NCBI RefSeq assembly: GCF_004353915.1
Contig: NZ_SMRP01000005.1
Span: 1-59,178 of the forward strand
From: Paraburkholderia silviterrae
GTDB lineage: Bacteria; Pseudomonadota; Gammaproteobacteria; Burkholderiales; Burkholderiaceae
DNA: 59,178 nt
Direction: 5' to 3'
The position numbers and the translations under genes are program-made. The notes under the pieces are model-generated. The model had not been told where the DNA came from. It did not search any database and saw nothing but the letters and a program-made list of their open reading frames with translations. This document shows positions 10,016 to 21,500 of the stretch, one piece after another; within the stretch, counting starts at the first letter, position 1, and every line of letters begins with the position of its first letter.

Positions 10016-10942
10016 TCAGCCCAGATACGGGTAGTCGCTCATGGCGAGCTCGAAGCCGTGAGCGTCGGCGCTCAGCTGCGCCTGCGCGCCGAACGGCAAC
10101 GTGACCATGTTCTCGATGTGGCCGAACGGCAGGCCCGTGATGACGGGAATCCCCACCACCGAGCGCACTTGCTCGACCATCGCGTTAAGGTCGTAGCCGT
10201 TGTCGTAATCGAACGGCTTGCCGCCGGAAAAGTCGCCGAGCACCAGCGCCTGCTGACGCGCGAGAATGCCCGACAGGTGGAGCTGATACAGCATCCGCTC
10301 CACCCGGAACGGCTGCTCGTTGACGTCCTCGACAAACAGGATCCCGCCCTCCACCGGCGGCATATAAGGCGTGCCGACGAGCGACGTGAGCACGGCAAGA
10401 TTGCCGCCCCACAACATGCCAGAGACGTTCGCGTGCTGCGCCTGCGGCGCCTTCACCTTGACCGTGAATTCGGGCTTCGTGAGCGCATCCCAGAAGTGAT
10501 GCATCGTGAAGCCGTTCAATTCGGGCGCACCGAAATCGCTCACGAGCATCGGGCCGCCGAATGTCTTGAGCCCCGCGCGCGCGTAGAGCGCCAGTTGAAT
10601 CGCGGTGAAGTCGCTATGTCCGACGAATGCGATGGGCTCTCCGGCGAGGCGCTTTTGCAAGCCGTCGTAGTCGAGTCCGTGCAGGATGCGCACGGCGCCG
10701 TAGCCGCCGCGCACGGCGAGCACGATATCGGGCAAGTCGCGCCCGGGGTCGGCAAGGCGGTTCAGTTCGGCGGCGCGCTGGCCGTCGGTGCCGGCAAAGC
10801 GCTGAAAGCGCCGCTCGGTCGCCTCGACGCCCTCCACGCGGTGGCCCTCGGCGCGAAGCCGCGCAATCGCGCGGTGCACGGCGTCCGGGTCATGTGGATA
10901 GCCTGACGGCGCAATGAGTTCGATGGTGCGATGCAAGGTCAT
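10016..10942 (-). CDS. ldcA: Muramoyltetrapeptide LD-carboxypeptidase (S66 family)
   Basis: The 308-residue protein is a serine peptidase of family S66. It removes the terminal D-Ala from cytoplasmic muropeptides during cell-wall recycling. The catalytic triad can be placed at Ser110 (FVGHSDFTA), Glu205 (ILFVEDVNE) and His275 (LPFGHIENM), matching the order and spacing of the family. The start at 10942 is chosen because the protein then begins with the usual IELIAPSG strand. A longer frame would add 15 residues without family support. The gene lies next to tadA on the same strand. Confidence 0.94.
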   Translation of the reverse strand: MTLHRTIELIAPSGYPHDPDAVHRAIARLRAEGHRVEGVEATERRFQRFAGTDGQRAAELNRLADPGRDLPDIVLAVRGGYGAVRILHGLDYDGLQKRLAGEPIAFVGHSDFTAIQLALYARAGLKTFGGPMLVSDFGAPELNGFTMHHFWDALTKPEFTVKVKAPQAQHANVSGMLWGGNLAVLTSLVGTPYMPPVEGGILFVEDVNEQPFRVERMLYQLHLSGILARQQALVLGDFSGGKPFDYDNGYDLNAMVEQVRSVVGIPVITGLPFGHIENMVTLPFGAQAQLSADAHGFELAMSDYPYLG

Positions 10943-11035
10943 GGTCAACGAATTCTGTGGTCTGTGGCCGCGCCATGCGCCTGTCACGACGCGGGCTCGC
11001 GGCCGCCAGCAGCTATTATCCGTTGTTATCGATCG

Positions 11036-12069
<1,034 letters not shown>

Positions 12070-12345
12070 CTGCAGTCCACTACGTTGCGGCTCACGCATT
12101 CTATCAGGGTAACACCTGGAAGACCCCCCGCGTCTGACATGGTCGACGTCAGACTCCGACAGATTGACAACGATGAAATTTGATGCGTAGCGCATGCCGC
12201 GACTCGGCGCTGGAAAGCCGGAATCGTCTGATTGGAGTGCGTGCCGCAGCTAGCTTATCGTGGAGCCCGCTCCGCTCTGGCCGCGTTCGAACGGCGACCC
12301 GGCAGATCCCATCCGCTTTCAGGCTCGACTCAAGCTCAAACCACG

Positions 12346-12573
12346 ATGAAACATGTTTCGACTCTCGGCGCGTCGCCGGCTTTCGGTGCACATGCCGGCA
12401 CGCTTCGCCGTCTTTCGCGCCGGTGTCTCGCCGCGCGGCGGTTGCGGCTTGGGGCCGCCTGTGTCCTGCTGGCCGCCAGCCTTTCCGGTTGCGGCGTGTT
12501 CTGCTCCGCAGGGGGCGGCAGCGGCGGCGGTTTCGCGGGCGCTTGCGGAGTGGGAACGGGAATGAGATTCTGA
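12346..12573 (+). CDS. Small lipoprotein with Gly/Cys-rich tail
   Basis: The 75-residue protein has a basic N-terminus, a hydrophobic stretch (LGAACVLLAASLSGC) and an LSGC lipobox, so it should be cut before the Cys and lipidated. The mature part is only about 27 residues, rich in Gly and Cys (GCGVFCSAGGGSGGGFAG), and ends in GTGMRF. I recall similar tiny lipoproteins in Burkholderia genomes but cannot name a function. The Shine-Dalgarno sequence is weak. The gene faces tyrB tail to tail, with a GC-rich inverted repeat between them. Confidence 0.7.
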   Translation: MKHVSTLGASPAFGAHAGTLRRLSRRCLAARRLRLGAACVLLAASLSGCGVFCSAGGGSGGGFAGACGVGTGMRF

Positions 12574-12594
12574 GGCGCCATTGATGGCAGCCGC

Positions 12595-12625
12595 GCCGGC
12601 ACCGGGTGGTCCATCCGGTACCGGC
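12595..12625. terminator. GC-rich imperfect hairpin between lipoprotein and tyrB
   Basis: An imperfect inverted repeat (GCCGGCACCGG opposite CCGGTACCGGC) sits between two convergent genes. There is no T run, so a terminator role on either strand is only a possibility. Confidence 0.35.
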
Positions 12626-12644
12626 CTGAAACGGCCAGCGCCGC

Positions 12645-13841
12645 TTATCCCTTGACTATCCGTCCCATCGCGTCGACCACGATGCTCACGTTCTTCTCGT
12701 TGAGCCCCGCGACGCACATGCGGCCCGAGCGCAGGATGTACACCCCGAACTCCTCCTTCAGACGCTCGACCTGATCCGCGCTCAAGCCCGTGTACGTGAA
12801 CATGCCGCGTTGCTTCACATAGCGCGACAGCGCCTCGCCGCTGATGTGCGCGGCAAGCCCGTCGTGAATCGCCTGACGCATGCGCGCGATGCGCTCGCAC
12901 ATGGCCGCCAGCTCCGTCTCCCACGATGCCTTGAGTTCGGGGTTCGTGAGCACACGCGCGACGATCTTCGCGCCGTGCGTCGGCGGATTGCTGTAGTTCG
13001 AGCGTACTGAGCCCGTGAGCTGCCCGAGCACGCGCTCGGCGGCCGCGGCATCTTCGCAGATCACGTGCAGGCCGCCGCAGCGCTCGCCGTACAGCGAGAA
13101 GTTCTTCGAGAACGAGTTCGCCACCAGCGCCGGCACGCCGCGCCGGCCGAGCTCGCGCACCGCGAAGGCGTCGGCGTCGAGGCCCGCGCCGAAGCCCTGA
13201 TACGCCATGTCGACGAACGGCAGCAGATCGCGCTTTTGCAGCACGTCGATCAGCTGGGTCCATTGCGCCTCGTCCAGATCCACGCCGGTCGGGTTATGGC
13301 AGCAGGCGTGCAGGAGCACCACACTCTTCGCCGGCAGCGCGTCGATGGCCGAGAGCATCGCCTCGAACTTCAGGCCGCCCGTGGCTTCGTCGTAGTACGG
13401 GTACGTGTTCACCACGAAGCCCGCACGCTCGAAGATGAAGCGATGGTTCTCCCACGTGGGGTCGCTCACCCAGACCTGGCTCTGCGGAAAATAGCGCTTG
13501 ATGAAATCGGCGCCCACCTTGAGCGCGCCCGAACCGCCGAGCGTCTGCACCGTGGCGATCCGGTTCGCCGCGCGCGACGGACACTGCGCACCGAACACGA
13601 GTGCCTGCACGGCGTCGCGGTATTGGGCGAAACCGGCCATCGGCAGATACGGCTTCGGACCGGGCTCGGCCAGGATCGCCGCTTCGGCGGCATGGACCGC
13701 CTGCATCACCGGCAAACGGCCATCGTCGTCGAAATAGATGCCAATGCTCAGATTGACCTTGTTCTGCCGCGGATCTTTCTGGAAGTTCTCGTTGAGCGAG
13801 AGGATCGGGTCGCCGGGATAGGCATCGATATGTTCGAACAT
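12645..13841 (-). CDS. tyrB: Aromatic amino acid aminotransferase
   Basis: The 398-residue protein is a class I PLP aminotransferase of the aspartate/tyrosine subgroup. Lys246 in NSFSKNFSLYGER is the Schiff-base lysine. HNPTG (about residues 182-186) and FVDMAYQG with Asp211 contact the cofactor, and the C-terminal segment SGRMCVAGL carries the carboxylate-binding Arg. It interconverts aromatic amino acids, and often aspartate, with their 2-oxo acids. The next gene upstream is an aromatic amino-acid permease, which supports the TyrB reading. AspC-like specificity cannot be ruled out. Confidence 0.92.
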   Translation of the reverse strand: MFEHIDAYPGDPILSLNENFQKDPRQNKVNLSIGIYFDDDGRLPVMQAVHAAEAAILAEPGPKPYLPMAGFAQYRDAVQALVFGAQCPSRAANRIATVQTLGGSGALKVGADFIKRYFPQSQVWVSDPTWENHRFIFERAGFVVNTYPYYDEATGGLKFEAMLSAIDALPAKSVVLLHACCHNPTGVDLDEAQWTQLIDVLQKRDLLPFVDMAYQGFGAGLDADAFAVRELGRRGVPALVANSFSKNFSLYGERCGGLHVICEDAAAAERVLGQLTGSVRSNYSNPPTHGAKIVARVLTNPELKASWETELAAMCERIARMRQAIHDGLAAHISGEALSRYVKQRGMFTYTGLSADQVERLKEEFGVYILRSGRMCVAGLNEKNVSIVVDAMGRIVKG

Positions 13842-13924
13842 GGCGTTTGCTTGACGGTTGCTTGCGGGTTATGGGCGGTTACGAAGTGCTGGCCGGAACC
13901 ATGGGATTCATCGTGCGGCGATGC

Positions 13925-15352
13925 TCAGCGCGTCTGGACGCTGCCCTGCAGCGCCGGCACCGCGCCGCGGCGCCAGAAACGATACGCGAGCGCGAGCACC
14001 ACCAGCCAGACCGGAATCAGGTAGACGGAAATCCGCAGATCCGGAATCAGATACATTACAACGAGAATACCCGCGAGGAACACCAGGCACAGGTAATTCG
14101 TGAGCGGATAGCCGAGGCTCTGAAAACGCGTCGTCTGGCCCGCGCGAGCCTTCTCGCTGCGGAACTTCAGGTGAATCAGGCTGATCATCGCCCAGTTGAT
14201 GATGAGCGCGGACACCACGAGCCCCATCAGCAGCTCGAACGCCTTGCCCGGCATGAAGTAGTTGATGATCACGCAAGCAGCCGTCGCAACCGCCGTCACG
14301 GCAAGCGCCGCCAGCGGAATGCCGCGCCGGTTCACCTTGAGCAGCGCGCGGGGCGCGTTACCCTGCTGCGCGAGGCCGTAGAGCATGCGGCTGTTGCAAT
14401 AGACGCCGCTGTTGTAGACGGAGAGCGCCGCCGTGAGCACCACGACGTTGAGCACGTTCGCGACCAGATTGCTGTTCATCGCGTGGAAGATCAGCACGAA
14501 GGGGCTACCGCCCGAGACGACCTTTTCCCACGGATAGAGCGAGAGCAGCACGCCCAGCGCGCCCACGTAGAAAATCAGGATGCGATAGATCACCTGATTG
14601 GTTGCGCGCGGGATCGTGTGCGAGGGATCGTCGGCTTCCGCGGCGGTGATGCCGACGAGTTCGAGGCCGCCGAACGAGAACATGACGACGGCCATCGACA
14701 TCACGAGACCCGACATGCCGTGGGGGAAGAAGCCGCCGTGGCGCCAGAGGTTCGAGACGCCCGCCTCCGGCCCGGCCGAGCCCGAGAGCAGCAGCCAGCC
14801 GCCGAACGCGATCATGCCGACGATCGCCAGCACCTTGACGATCGCGAACCAGAATTCGAGCTCGCCGTATGACTTGACGCTCGCGAGGTTGACGCCGTTG
14901 ATCACGACGAAGAAGACGAGCGCCGAAATCCAGGTCGGCAGGGTCGGCCACCAGTAATGCATGTAGATGCCGACGGCCGAGAGCTCGGCCATGCTCACGA
15001 GCACGTAGAGCACCCAGTAGTTCCAGCCCGAAATGAAGCCGGCGAACGGACCGAAGTATTTGTCGGCGAAATGGCTGAACGAACCGGCGACGGGCTCGTC
15101 GACGACCATCTCGCCCAGTTGCCGCATGATGAAGAACGCGACGATGCCCGCGATGGCGTAGCCGAGCAGCACCGAGGGGCCGGCGGTCTGGATCGTCTGC
15201 GCGATGCCGAGAAACAGTCCGGTGCCGATCGCACCGCCCAGCGCGATCAGTTGGATATGGCGATTCTTGAGGCCGCGCTTCAGATGACCATTCTGGTCGC
15301 CGCTCAGGTCACCGCCCGGTGCACTTCGGCCATGTGTATTGTTTGAAACCAT
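13925..15352 (-). CDS. aroP: Aromatic amino acid permease AroP-like (APC family)
   Basis: The 475-residue protein has about twelve hydrophobic segments and the APC signature RHIQLIALGGAIGTGLF at the N-terminus. Several stretches closely follow E. coli AroP/PheP, such as FSFGGLELVGITAAEADDP, ATNQVIYRILIFY, and SVYNSGVYCNSRML. It takes up aromatic amino acids by proton symport. The start at 15352 follows AGGAAGAG and matches the usual N-terminus. It lies upstream of tyrB on the same strand and is divergent from an Lrp/AsnC regulator, which probably controls it. Confidence 0.9.
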   Translation of the reverse strand: MVSNNTHGRSAPGGDLSGDQNGHLKRGLKNRHIQLIALGGAIGTGLFLGIAQTIQTAGPSVLLGYAIAGIVAFFIMRQLGEMVVDEPVAGSFSHFADKYFGPFAGFISGWNYWVLYVLVSMAELSAVGIYMHYWWPTLPTWISALVFFVVINGVNLASVKSYGELEFWFAIVKVLAIVGMIAFGGWLLLSGSAGPEAGVSNLWRHGGFFPHGMSGLVMSMAVVMFSFGGLELVGITAAEADDPSHTIPRATNQVIYRILIFYVGALGVLLSLYPWEKVVSGGSPFVLIFHAMNSNLVANVLNVVVLTAALSVYNSGVYCNSRMLYGLAQQGNAPRALLKVNRRGIPLAALAVTAVATAACVIINYFMPGKAFELLMGLVVSALIINWAMISLIHLKFRSEKARAGQTTRFQSLGYPLTNYLCLVFLAGILVVMYLIPDLRISVYLIPVWLVVLALAYRFWRRGAVPALQGSVQTR

Positions 15353-15429
15353 GTCTCTTCCTGTCTCTTCTTTATCGATGCGCCCGCTGGGAGTCCGGAT
15401 GGAACTCCTGCGCGGCCACGCGAAATAAA

Positions 15430-15443
15430 ATTGCGCGCGCAAT
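15430..15443. promoter_or_regulatory. Perfect 14-bp palindrome, candidate Lrp/AsnC operator
   Basis: ATTGCGCGCGCAAT is a perfect palindrome in the 254-bp gap between divergent aroP and the Lrp-type gene. Its place about 80 bp upstream of aroP fits an operator, but no binding data can be inferred from sequence. Confidence 0.4.
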
Positions 15444-15606
15444 CTTCTGCGCTGGCGCGCTCCCAAGGCCGTCAGCATTGACCGACAGCCCCGTCAGGTC
15501 CGGCAAGTGTATAGGCGGAGCGGAAAAATATGATTTCATCTGATACGCAGGCAAACCCTGATTGGTACAATTTCATTTCGCATTGGCCACATCCAGGGCA
15601 AGAAAA

Positions 15607-16080
15607 GTGCAAAACCTCACCCTAGACCCCATCGATCTGCGGCTCCTCGCCGCGCTTCAAGAGCACGGACGCGCCTCGAATCTCGAATTGGCCGCCGCCG
15701 TCAAGCTCTCGCCCGCGCAGACGCTCAGGCGCCATCGCCGGCTCGAGGAACTGGGCATCATCAAGCGCTACGAGACGCGGCTCGACGCCCAGGCGCTAGG
15801 CTTCGGCGTAGTCGCTTTCATTCAGGTGACGATGGAGCGCGGGCACATGCGCGAGCTCGTCAAGTTCAAGGAGCTCGTCGCGAAGCTGCCGCAGGTGCAG
15901 GAGTGCTATTCCGTGACCGGCGATATCGACTACGTACTGAAGGTGGTGGCGCGCGATCTCAAGGCGCTGTCCGAATTCCTGCTCGACACGCTCATGCGCG
16001 CACCCGGCGTGAGCAGCGTGCATTCGATCGTTTGCCTCGATGAGCTCAAGGGCACGAGCGCCATGCCGTTGCAGGAGTGA
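15607..16080 (+). CDS. Lrp/AsnC family transcriptional regulator
   Basis: The 157-residue protein has an N-terminal helix-turn-helix (LDPIDLRLLAALQEHGR, then VKLSPAQTLRRHRRLEELGII). A C-terminal RAM/AsnC ligand-binding domain follows (VAFIQVTMERGH to VHSIVCLDELK). The preferred start is GTG at 15607, which gives the normal short N-terminus. A TTG at 15562 would add an odd extension. It is divergent from aroP and so is likely to respond to an aromatic or branched amino acid. It is the last gene before the accessory block. Confidence 0.9.
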   Translation: MQNLTLDPIDLRLLAALQEHGRASNLELAAAVKLSPAQTLRRHRRLEELGIIKRYETRLDAQALGFGVVAFIQVTMERGHMRELVKFKELVAKLPQVQECYSVTGDIDYVLKVVARDLKALSEFLLDTLMRAPGVSSVHSIVCLDELKGTSAMPLQE

Positions 16081-16421
16081 GCAGAGCGTGAGACGGACTC
16101 GCTGGGGATAAGTCCCGTGCGGACGTGCAATTTTATCTCATTTGCATGGCTCGTATGAGGGATGATTGTGCTTTCGGGGCTGAAAAGGGCCATGGAAGGT
16201 CTGTCTCCACCGGCGCGAGCCCATGGGGCATCGGCCGGCCGCCGACAAGATCCAGAGCCGCAAATTCGTGATTGTCTCGGCCGATACGCCAGGGGCGGTA
16301 GATGGCCGCGGCCCGCGCCCGTCGTCGACCCGCAATGAGCATTGTGGAGTAGCATACCCAGCTTTCGGGCACCGCCCTCCGACACGCTCGCGCCCTGCCG
16401 CCACGCCCTTTTCGTCGCACC
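16081..16421. other. Intergenic junction between Lrp gene and Wadjet operon
   Basis: These 341 bases hold no gene I can support. The region is the left edge of the accessory block. I see no integrase fragment, no tRNA and no direct repeat matching the guaA end. The jetA promoter should be here but no convincing -35/-10 pair is visible. Confidence 0.5.
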
Positions 16422-17882
16422 ATGTCCCTCGATTACGCCACGGTCGAAGCGTTGCGTTCGCGCCACCCCGCATGGCGCCTGTTGCGATCCGATCATGCGC
16501 CCCTCGCCATTAGTTTCCTCTATCGCGTTTTCGTCGCGCCGAACGTGCGCGTCATCCCTGCCCCGATGCTCGCCGAAGCGCTCGAGGACGAACTTTATGC
16601 AGTGCGCGAGCAGCTCGGCAGCGCAACCTACCCGAAGTCCGGGCTCGACTATCTGAACGACTGGGCCAGCTCGGAGAAAGGATGGTTACGCAAGTTCTAC
16701 AGGCAGGGTTCGGACGAGCCGCAGTTCGACCTGACGCCTCCGGCGGAGAAAGCGATCGCCTGGCTCGGCACCTTGACCGAGCGCAACTTCGTCGGCACCG
16801 AATCTCGCCTGCTGACGCTCATGGAGCTGCTTCGCCAGATGAGCGAGGGCAGCGAGGTGGACCCAGCGAAACGCCTCGTCGAGCTGTACGCGCGGCGCAG
16901 CCAGCTCGATGGCGAAATCGCCCGCGTTGAAGCCGGAGAAGTGCGGCTGCTCGACGACGCCGCGCTCAAGGACCGCTTCCAGCAGTTCATGCAGATGGCA
17001 CGCGACCTTCTGACCGACTTCCGCGAGGTCGAGCAGAACTTCCGCCAGCTCGACCGGCGCGTGCGCGAGCGCATTGCACTCTGGGACGGTTCGAAGGGCG
17101 CGCTCATCGACGAAATCATGGGCGAGCGCGACGCGATCGCGGATTCCGACCAGGGCAGCAGCTTCCGGGCGTTCTGGGAATTCCTGATGTCGAGCCGCCG
17201 TCAGGACGAGCTTTCCGAACAGCTCGAGCGCGTGCTTACGTTGCCGGCGCTGGCGGAAATGAAGCCCGATGCGCGCACGCGGCGCGTCCACTACGACTGG
17301 CTCGAAGCGGGTGAGCACACCCAACGCACCGTCGCGCAGCTTTCGCAGCAGCTTCGACGCTTTCTCGACGACCAGGCCTGGCTCGAAAATCGCCGCATCA
17401 TGGATATCCTGCGCGGCATCGAAGCGAAAGCGCTCGCACTGCGTGAGACACCGCCTGCAGGCGAGATCATGCAGATCGAGACGGCGTCGTCCGCGATCGA
17501 CCTGCCGTTGGAGCGGCCGCTCTTCACGCCGGCGTTTCATCCAGTGATCGCCAACGTCGCGCTCGAGGCAGGCGATGCAGATCTCGACGCTTCGGCGCTC
17601 TACGCGCAAATCGTCGTCGACCGCGCCCGGCTCGCGCAGAACATCCGCCGATGCCTGCAGGATCGGTCGCAAATCACGCTCGCCGAACTCGCCGCATTGC
17701 AGCCTTTCGAGCACGGACTGGCCGAGCTCGTTGCCTATCTGCAGCTCGGCACCGCCGGCGAATCGTTTCGCTCGAGCGTCGACGAGAGCGTTACAGACAC
17801 GATCGAGTGGGACGCGAACGGCGAAGAAGGATCGGCGGTGCGCAAACGCGCAAGGATGCCACGCGTGATTTTCGTGAGGTAA
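16422..17882 (+). CDS. jetA: Wadjet subunit JetA (DUF3375)
   Basis: The 486-residue protein is a DUF3375 member, with the diagnostic N-terminus ALRSRHPAWRLLRSDHAPL. In type I Wadjet it is the kleisin-like subunit, related in role to MukF, that bridges the JetC ATPase heads. The middle (about residues 140-230) is helical and rich in Glu/Arg/Leu, consistent with coiled-coil packing. It is first of four closely spaced genes, with jetB starting 2 bp after its stop. The start has no strong ribosome site, but the family N-terminus fits exactly. Confidence 0.95.
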   Translation: MSLDYATVEALRSRHPAWRLLRSDHAPLAISFLYRVFVAPNVRVIPAPMLAEALEDELYAVREQLGSATYPKSGLDYLNDWASSEKGWLRKFYRQGSDEPQFDLTPPAEKAIAWLGTLTERNFVGTESRLLTLMELLRQMSEGSEVDPAKRLVELYARRSQLDGEIARVEAGEVRLLDDAALKDRFQQFMQMARDLLTDFREVEQNFRQLDRRVRERIALWDGSKGALIDEIMGERDAIADSDQGSSFRAFWEFLMSSRRQDELSEQLERVLTLPALAEMKPDARTRRVHYDWLEAGEHTQRTVAQLSQQLRRFLDDQAWLENRRIMDILRGIEAKALALRETPPAGEIMQIETASSAIDLPLERPLFTPAFHPVIANVALEAGDADLDASALYAQIVVDRARLAQNIRRCLQDRSQITLAELAALQPFEHGLAELVAYLQLGTAGESFRSSVDESVTDTIEWDANGEEGSAVRKRARMPRVIFVR

Positions 17883-17884
17883 CG

Positions 17885-18544
17885 ATGAAGGAAGAACGGC
17901 AAGAGGCCACACTCGGCGATGCGGGCTTGTCCATCCTGTCGATCACACTCCTCAAAGGGGTGATCTATCGCGAAGACGACGAGCGAACCTGGGCGGCGCT
18001 GCTCGAATTGCAGGCGCGCGTGCGCGACTACGTCACCATTCTCGGCCTCGAGCTCGTACTCGACGAAGCAGAAGGCTATGCGTTCGTCAAAAGCCGCCCC
18101 GAGGCCGACAAGAACGATTCGGATAACGATGCGCCAAGGCTGCCGCGCCTCGTCGCGCGGCGCCCGCTCTCGTTCCCCGTCAGCCTGCTGCTCGCACTCC
18201 TGCGAAAAAAGCTCGCCGAATCCGATGCCGGCGGCGGCGACACGCGGCTCGTCCTCACGCGCGAGGAAATTGTCGAGCTCGTTCGCGTATTTCTGCCAGA
18301 TAGCAGCAACGAGGCACGGCTCGTCGACCAGATCGACACGCAGATCAACAAAATCGTCGAACTCGGATTCCTGCGCCGCATGAAGACGACGGGCGGGCCG
18401 CCCGCGTTCGAAGTACGCCGCATCCTGAAGGCGTTCGTCGACGCCCAATGGCTGCTCGACTTCGATGCGCGGCTTGTCGGCTACCGTACTCACATCGACG
18501 CCACGGCAACGCCGGCGGCCAACGCGGAGGCCCGCGATGAATGA
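17885..18544 (+). CDS. jetB: Wadjet subunit JetB (DUF4194)
   Basis: The 219-residue protein is a DUF4194 member and plays the KITE/MukE-like part in type I Wadjet, binding the kleisin JetA. Segments typical of the family are [22 protein letters not shown] and the winged-helix part [19 protein letters not shown]. The start is an ATG 2 bp after the jetA stop, with GAGGT upstream inside jetA. The 3' end overlaps jetC by 8 bp. It is acidic and predicted to be cytoplasmic. Confidence 0.95.
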   Translation: MKEERQEATLGDAGLSILSITLLKGVIYREDDERTWAALLELQARVRDYVTILGLELVLDEAEGYAFVKSRPEADKNDSDNDAPRLPRLVARRPLSFPVSLLLALLRKKLAESDAGGGDTRLVLTREEIVELVRVFLPDSSNEARLVDQIDTQINKIVELGFLRRMKTTGGPPAFEVRRILKAFVDAQWLLDFDARLVGYRTHIDATATPAANAEARDE

Positions 18545-21500
18545 GCCGCGCACGCTCGGCCTCGACTTCGCCACCGACGACACGCTCACGGGCTTTCGCC
18601 TGGAACGGCTAGAGGTCTTCAACTGGGGCACCTTCGATGAGCGCGTCTGGACGCTGCGGGTGGACGGTCGCAACGCGCTGCTCACGGGCGACATCGGCTC
18701 GGGCAAATCGACGCTCGTCGACGCGATCACGACGCTCATCGTGCCTGCGCAGCGCATTGCGTACAACAAGGCGGCTGGCGCCGACAGCAAAGAACGCACG
18801 CTGCGCTCCTACGTGCTCGGCTACTACAAGTCCGAGCGAAACGAAGTGACCGGCACAGCGAAACCTGTGAGCCTGCGCGACCAGAACAGCTACTCGGTAA
18901 TCCTGGGCGTATTTCGCAACACTGGCTACGATGCGACCGTCACGCTCGCGCAGGTGTTCTGGATGAAGGACATGCAGAGCCAGCCCGCGCGTTATTTCGT
19001 CTGCGCCGAACGCGATCTGTCGATTGCTGCAGACTTCTCGCACTTCGGCAGCGACATCGCACAATTGCGCAAGAAGCTGCGCGGACTCGGCGCCGAAATC
19101 GAGGATACGTTTCCGAAGTACAGCGCCTGGTTCCGGCGACGCTTCGGCATCGAGAACGAGCAGGCTCTCGAGCTCTTCCACCAGACGGTATCGATGAAAT
19201 CGGTCGGCAACCTGACCGACTTCGTGCGCAGCCACATGCTCGAGCCGTTCGACGTGGCAGCGCGCATTGGCGCCCTCGTCACGCACTTCGAAGATTTGAG
19301 CCGCGCGCACGAGGCCGTGCTCAAAGCCAAGCGCCAGGTCGAACTGCTCGCGCCGCTCGTAGCCGACTGCGACCGTCATAGCGAAGACGCGCACGTGCTC
19401 GAAGGTTGGCGCGCATGCCGCGACGCATTGAAGCCCTGGTTCGCGGGAATCAAGCTCGCCCTGCTGGAGCGACGCCTTCGACTACTCGACGAAGAGCGCA
19501 CGCGCGGGACGGCGCGCAAGGCACGGCACGAGGAAGCACGCGACATCGCGCGGCAACAGGTAGACGACCTTCGACGCGCCGTCGCGGCTCACGGCGGTGA
19601 GCGCATCGAACTGCTCGAGACCGAGATCCGCGAGTTCGAACGCGAGAGTACTCGCCGCCGCGAGCGCGCAAAACGTTACGCGGATATCGTCGCGACGCTC
19701 GGTGAGGTGGCTGCCTCCGACGAGGTGGCTTTCGCCTCGCAGCACCGGCGCATTGCTGAACTGCGCGCCACGCTCGTCGAGCAAGAGGCCGAAACGCAGA
19801 ACGCGATCACCGAACAGAGTGTGGCATTTCGCGAAGGCAGAATCCGGCGCAACGCGCTCGACGAGGAGATCGCAAGCCTCAAGGCTCGGCGCAATAACAT
19901 TCCGAAAGAGCAGGTGACACTGCGCGCGGGCCTGTGTGCTGCGCTCGGCCACGACGAGGACGCGCTGCCGTTCGCGGGCGAGCTCATCCAGGTCCGCGAC
20001 GACGCGCGTGACTGGGAGGGTGCAGCCGAACGCGTATTGCGCGGCTTCGGTCTGTCGCTGCTCGTGCCCGACGAACACTACGCCGAGGTGGCCGCCTGGG
20101 TCGACCGCACCCACCTGGGAAAGCGCCTTGTCTACTACCGTGTGCGCCCCCCGCGCGCGGCCGACGAAGGCGAACTGCACCGCGATTCGCTCGTGCGCAA
20201 ACTTGCCATCAAACCCGATTCGCCGGTCTATGCATGGCTCGAACGCGAGATCGGACGCCGCTTCGATTACGCATGCTGCGCAACGCCGGAGCAGTTCCGC
20301 CGCGAGACGCGCGCGCTCACGCGCGCCGGCCAGACCAAAGCACCGGGTGAGCGCCACGAGAAGGACGACCGTCACGCGCTCGACGATCGCAGCCGCTACG
20401 TGCTCGGCTGGAGCAATACGGCCAAGATCGCGGCGCTCGAAGCGCAACGGCGCGCGCTCGATGCGCATCTGGGTGAGATCGGGCAGAAGCTCTCAGATGC
20501 GCAGCACGAGCAATCGCAGCTGCGCATGCGGCTCGAAGCGCTCGCGCGCGCCGGCGAGTTCGTCGATTTTCGCGACATCGACTGGGGAAGTTGCGCCGCC
20601 GCCATCGCGCGCCTCAAGGACGAAAAAGCCCAGCTCGAAGCGGCCAGCGACATGCTGGCCGTGCTGACGGCACAGCTCGAATCTGCCCAAGTCGCATTGA
20701 AGACAAGCGAAGACACGATCTCGGCAACAGACGCCGAACTCGGCGCTATCGACGCCAGGCGCGAGTCGGCCGAGACGTTGCGCGACGAGACGCGCATGCT
20801 GGCAGCCGAGGTGGAAGCCGCGCTTGCCGCCCGCATCGATGCGCTGCGCGTGGAAATCCTCGGCGACCATCAGCTTTCGGTCGAATCGTGCGATAACCGC
20901 GAGCGTGACGTACGCGAGGCGCTGACGACGCGCATCGACAACGAAACCAAAGCACTCGGCCGGCTCGCCGAGAAAATAGTCAAGGCCATGTCCACCTTCA
21001 AGGACGCCTACCAGCTCGAGACGGCCGATTTCGACGCGAGCCTCGAAGCGGCGTTCGAATACCGCGAGATACTCGCGCGCATCGAGGCCGATGACCTGCC
21101 CCGCTTCGAAGCACGCTTCAAGGAATTGCTGAACGTCAACACCATCAATGAGATCGCCAACTTCCATGCGCAGCTCGCGCGCGAGCGGGAGACGATCAAG
21201 GAAAGAATTACGCGCATCAACGAATCGCTGACGCAGATCGACTACAGTGCGGGCCGGTATATCGTGCTCGAGACGCAGCCAAGCCCCGACGCCGAGATTC
21301 GCGACTTCCAGAGCGACCTTCGCGCGTGCACCGAAGGCGAATTGACGGGCTCAGACGACGCACAGTACTCGGAGACGAAGTTCCTGCAGGTCAAGCGCAT
21401 CATCGATCGCTTCCGCGGCCGTGAAGGTCTGACGGACCAGGATCGCCGCTGGAGCGCGAAGGTCACCGACGTGCGCAACTGGTTCCTGTTCGCGGCAAGC

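Noticed and set aside
12336..12614. 92-codon minus-strand Pro-rich frame over the lipoprotein gene
   Set aside because: It has no signal or domain, while the plus-strand frame has a clean signal peptide and lipobox.
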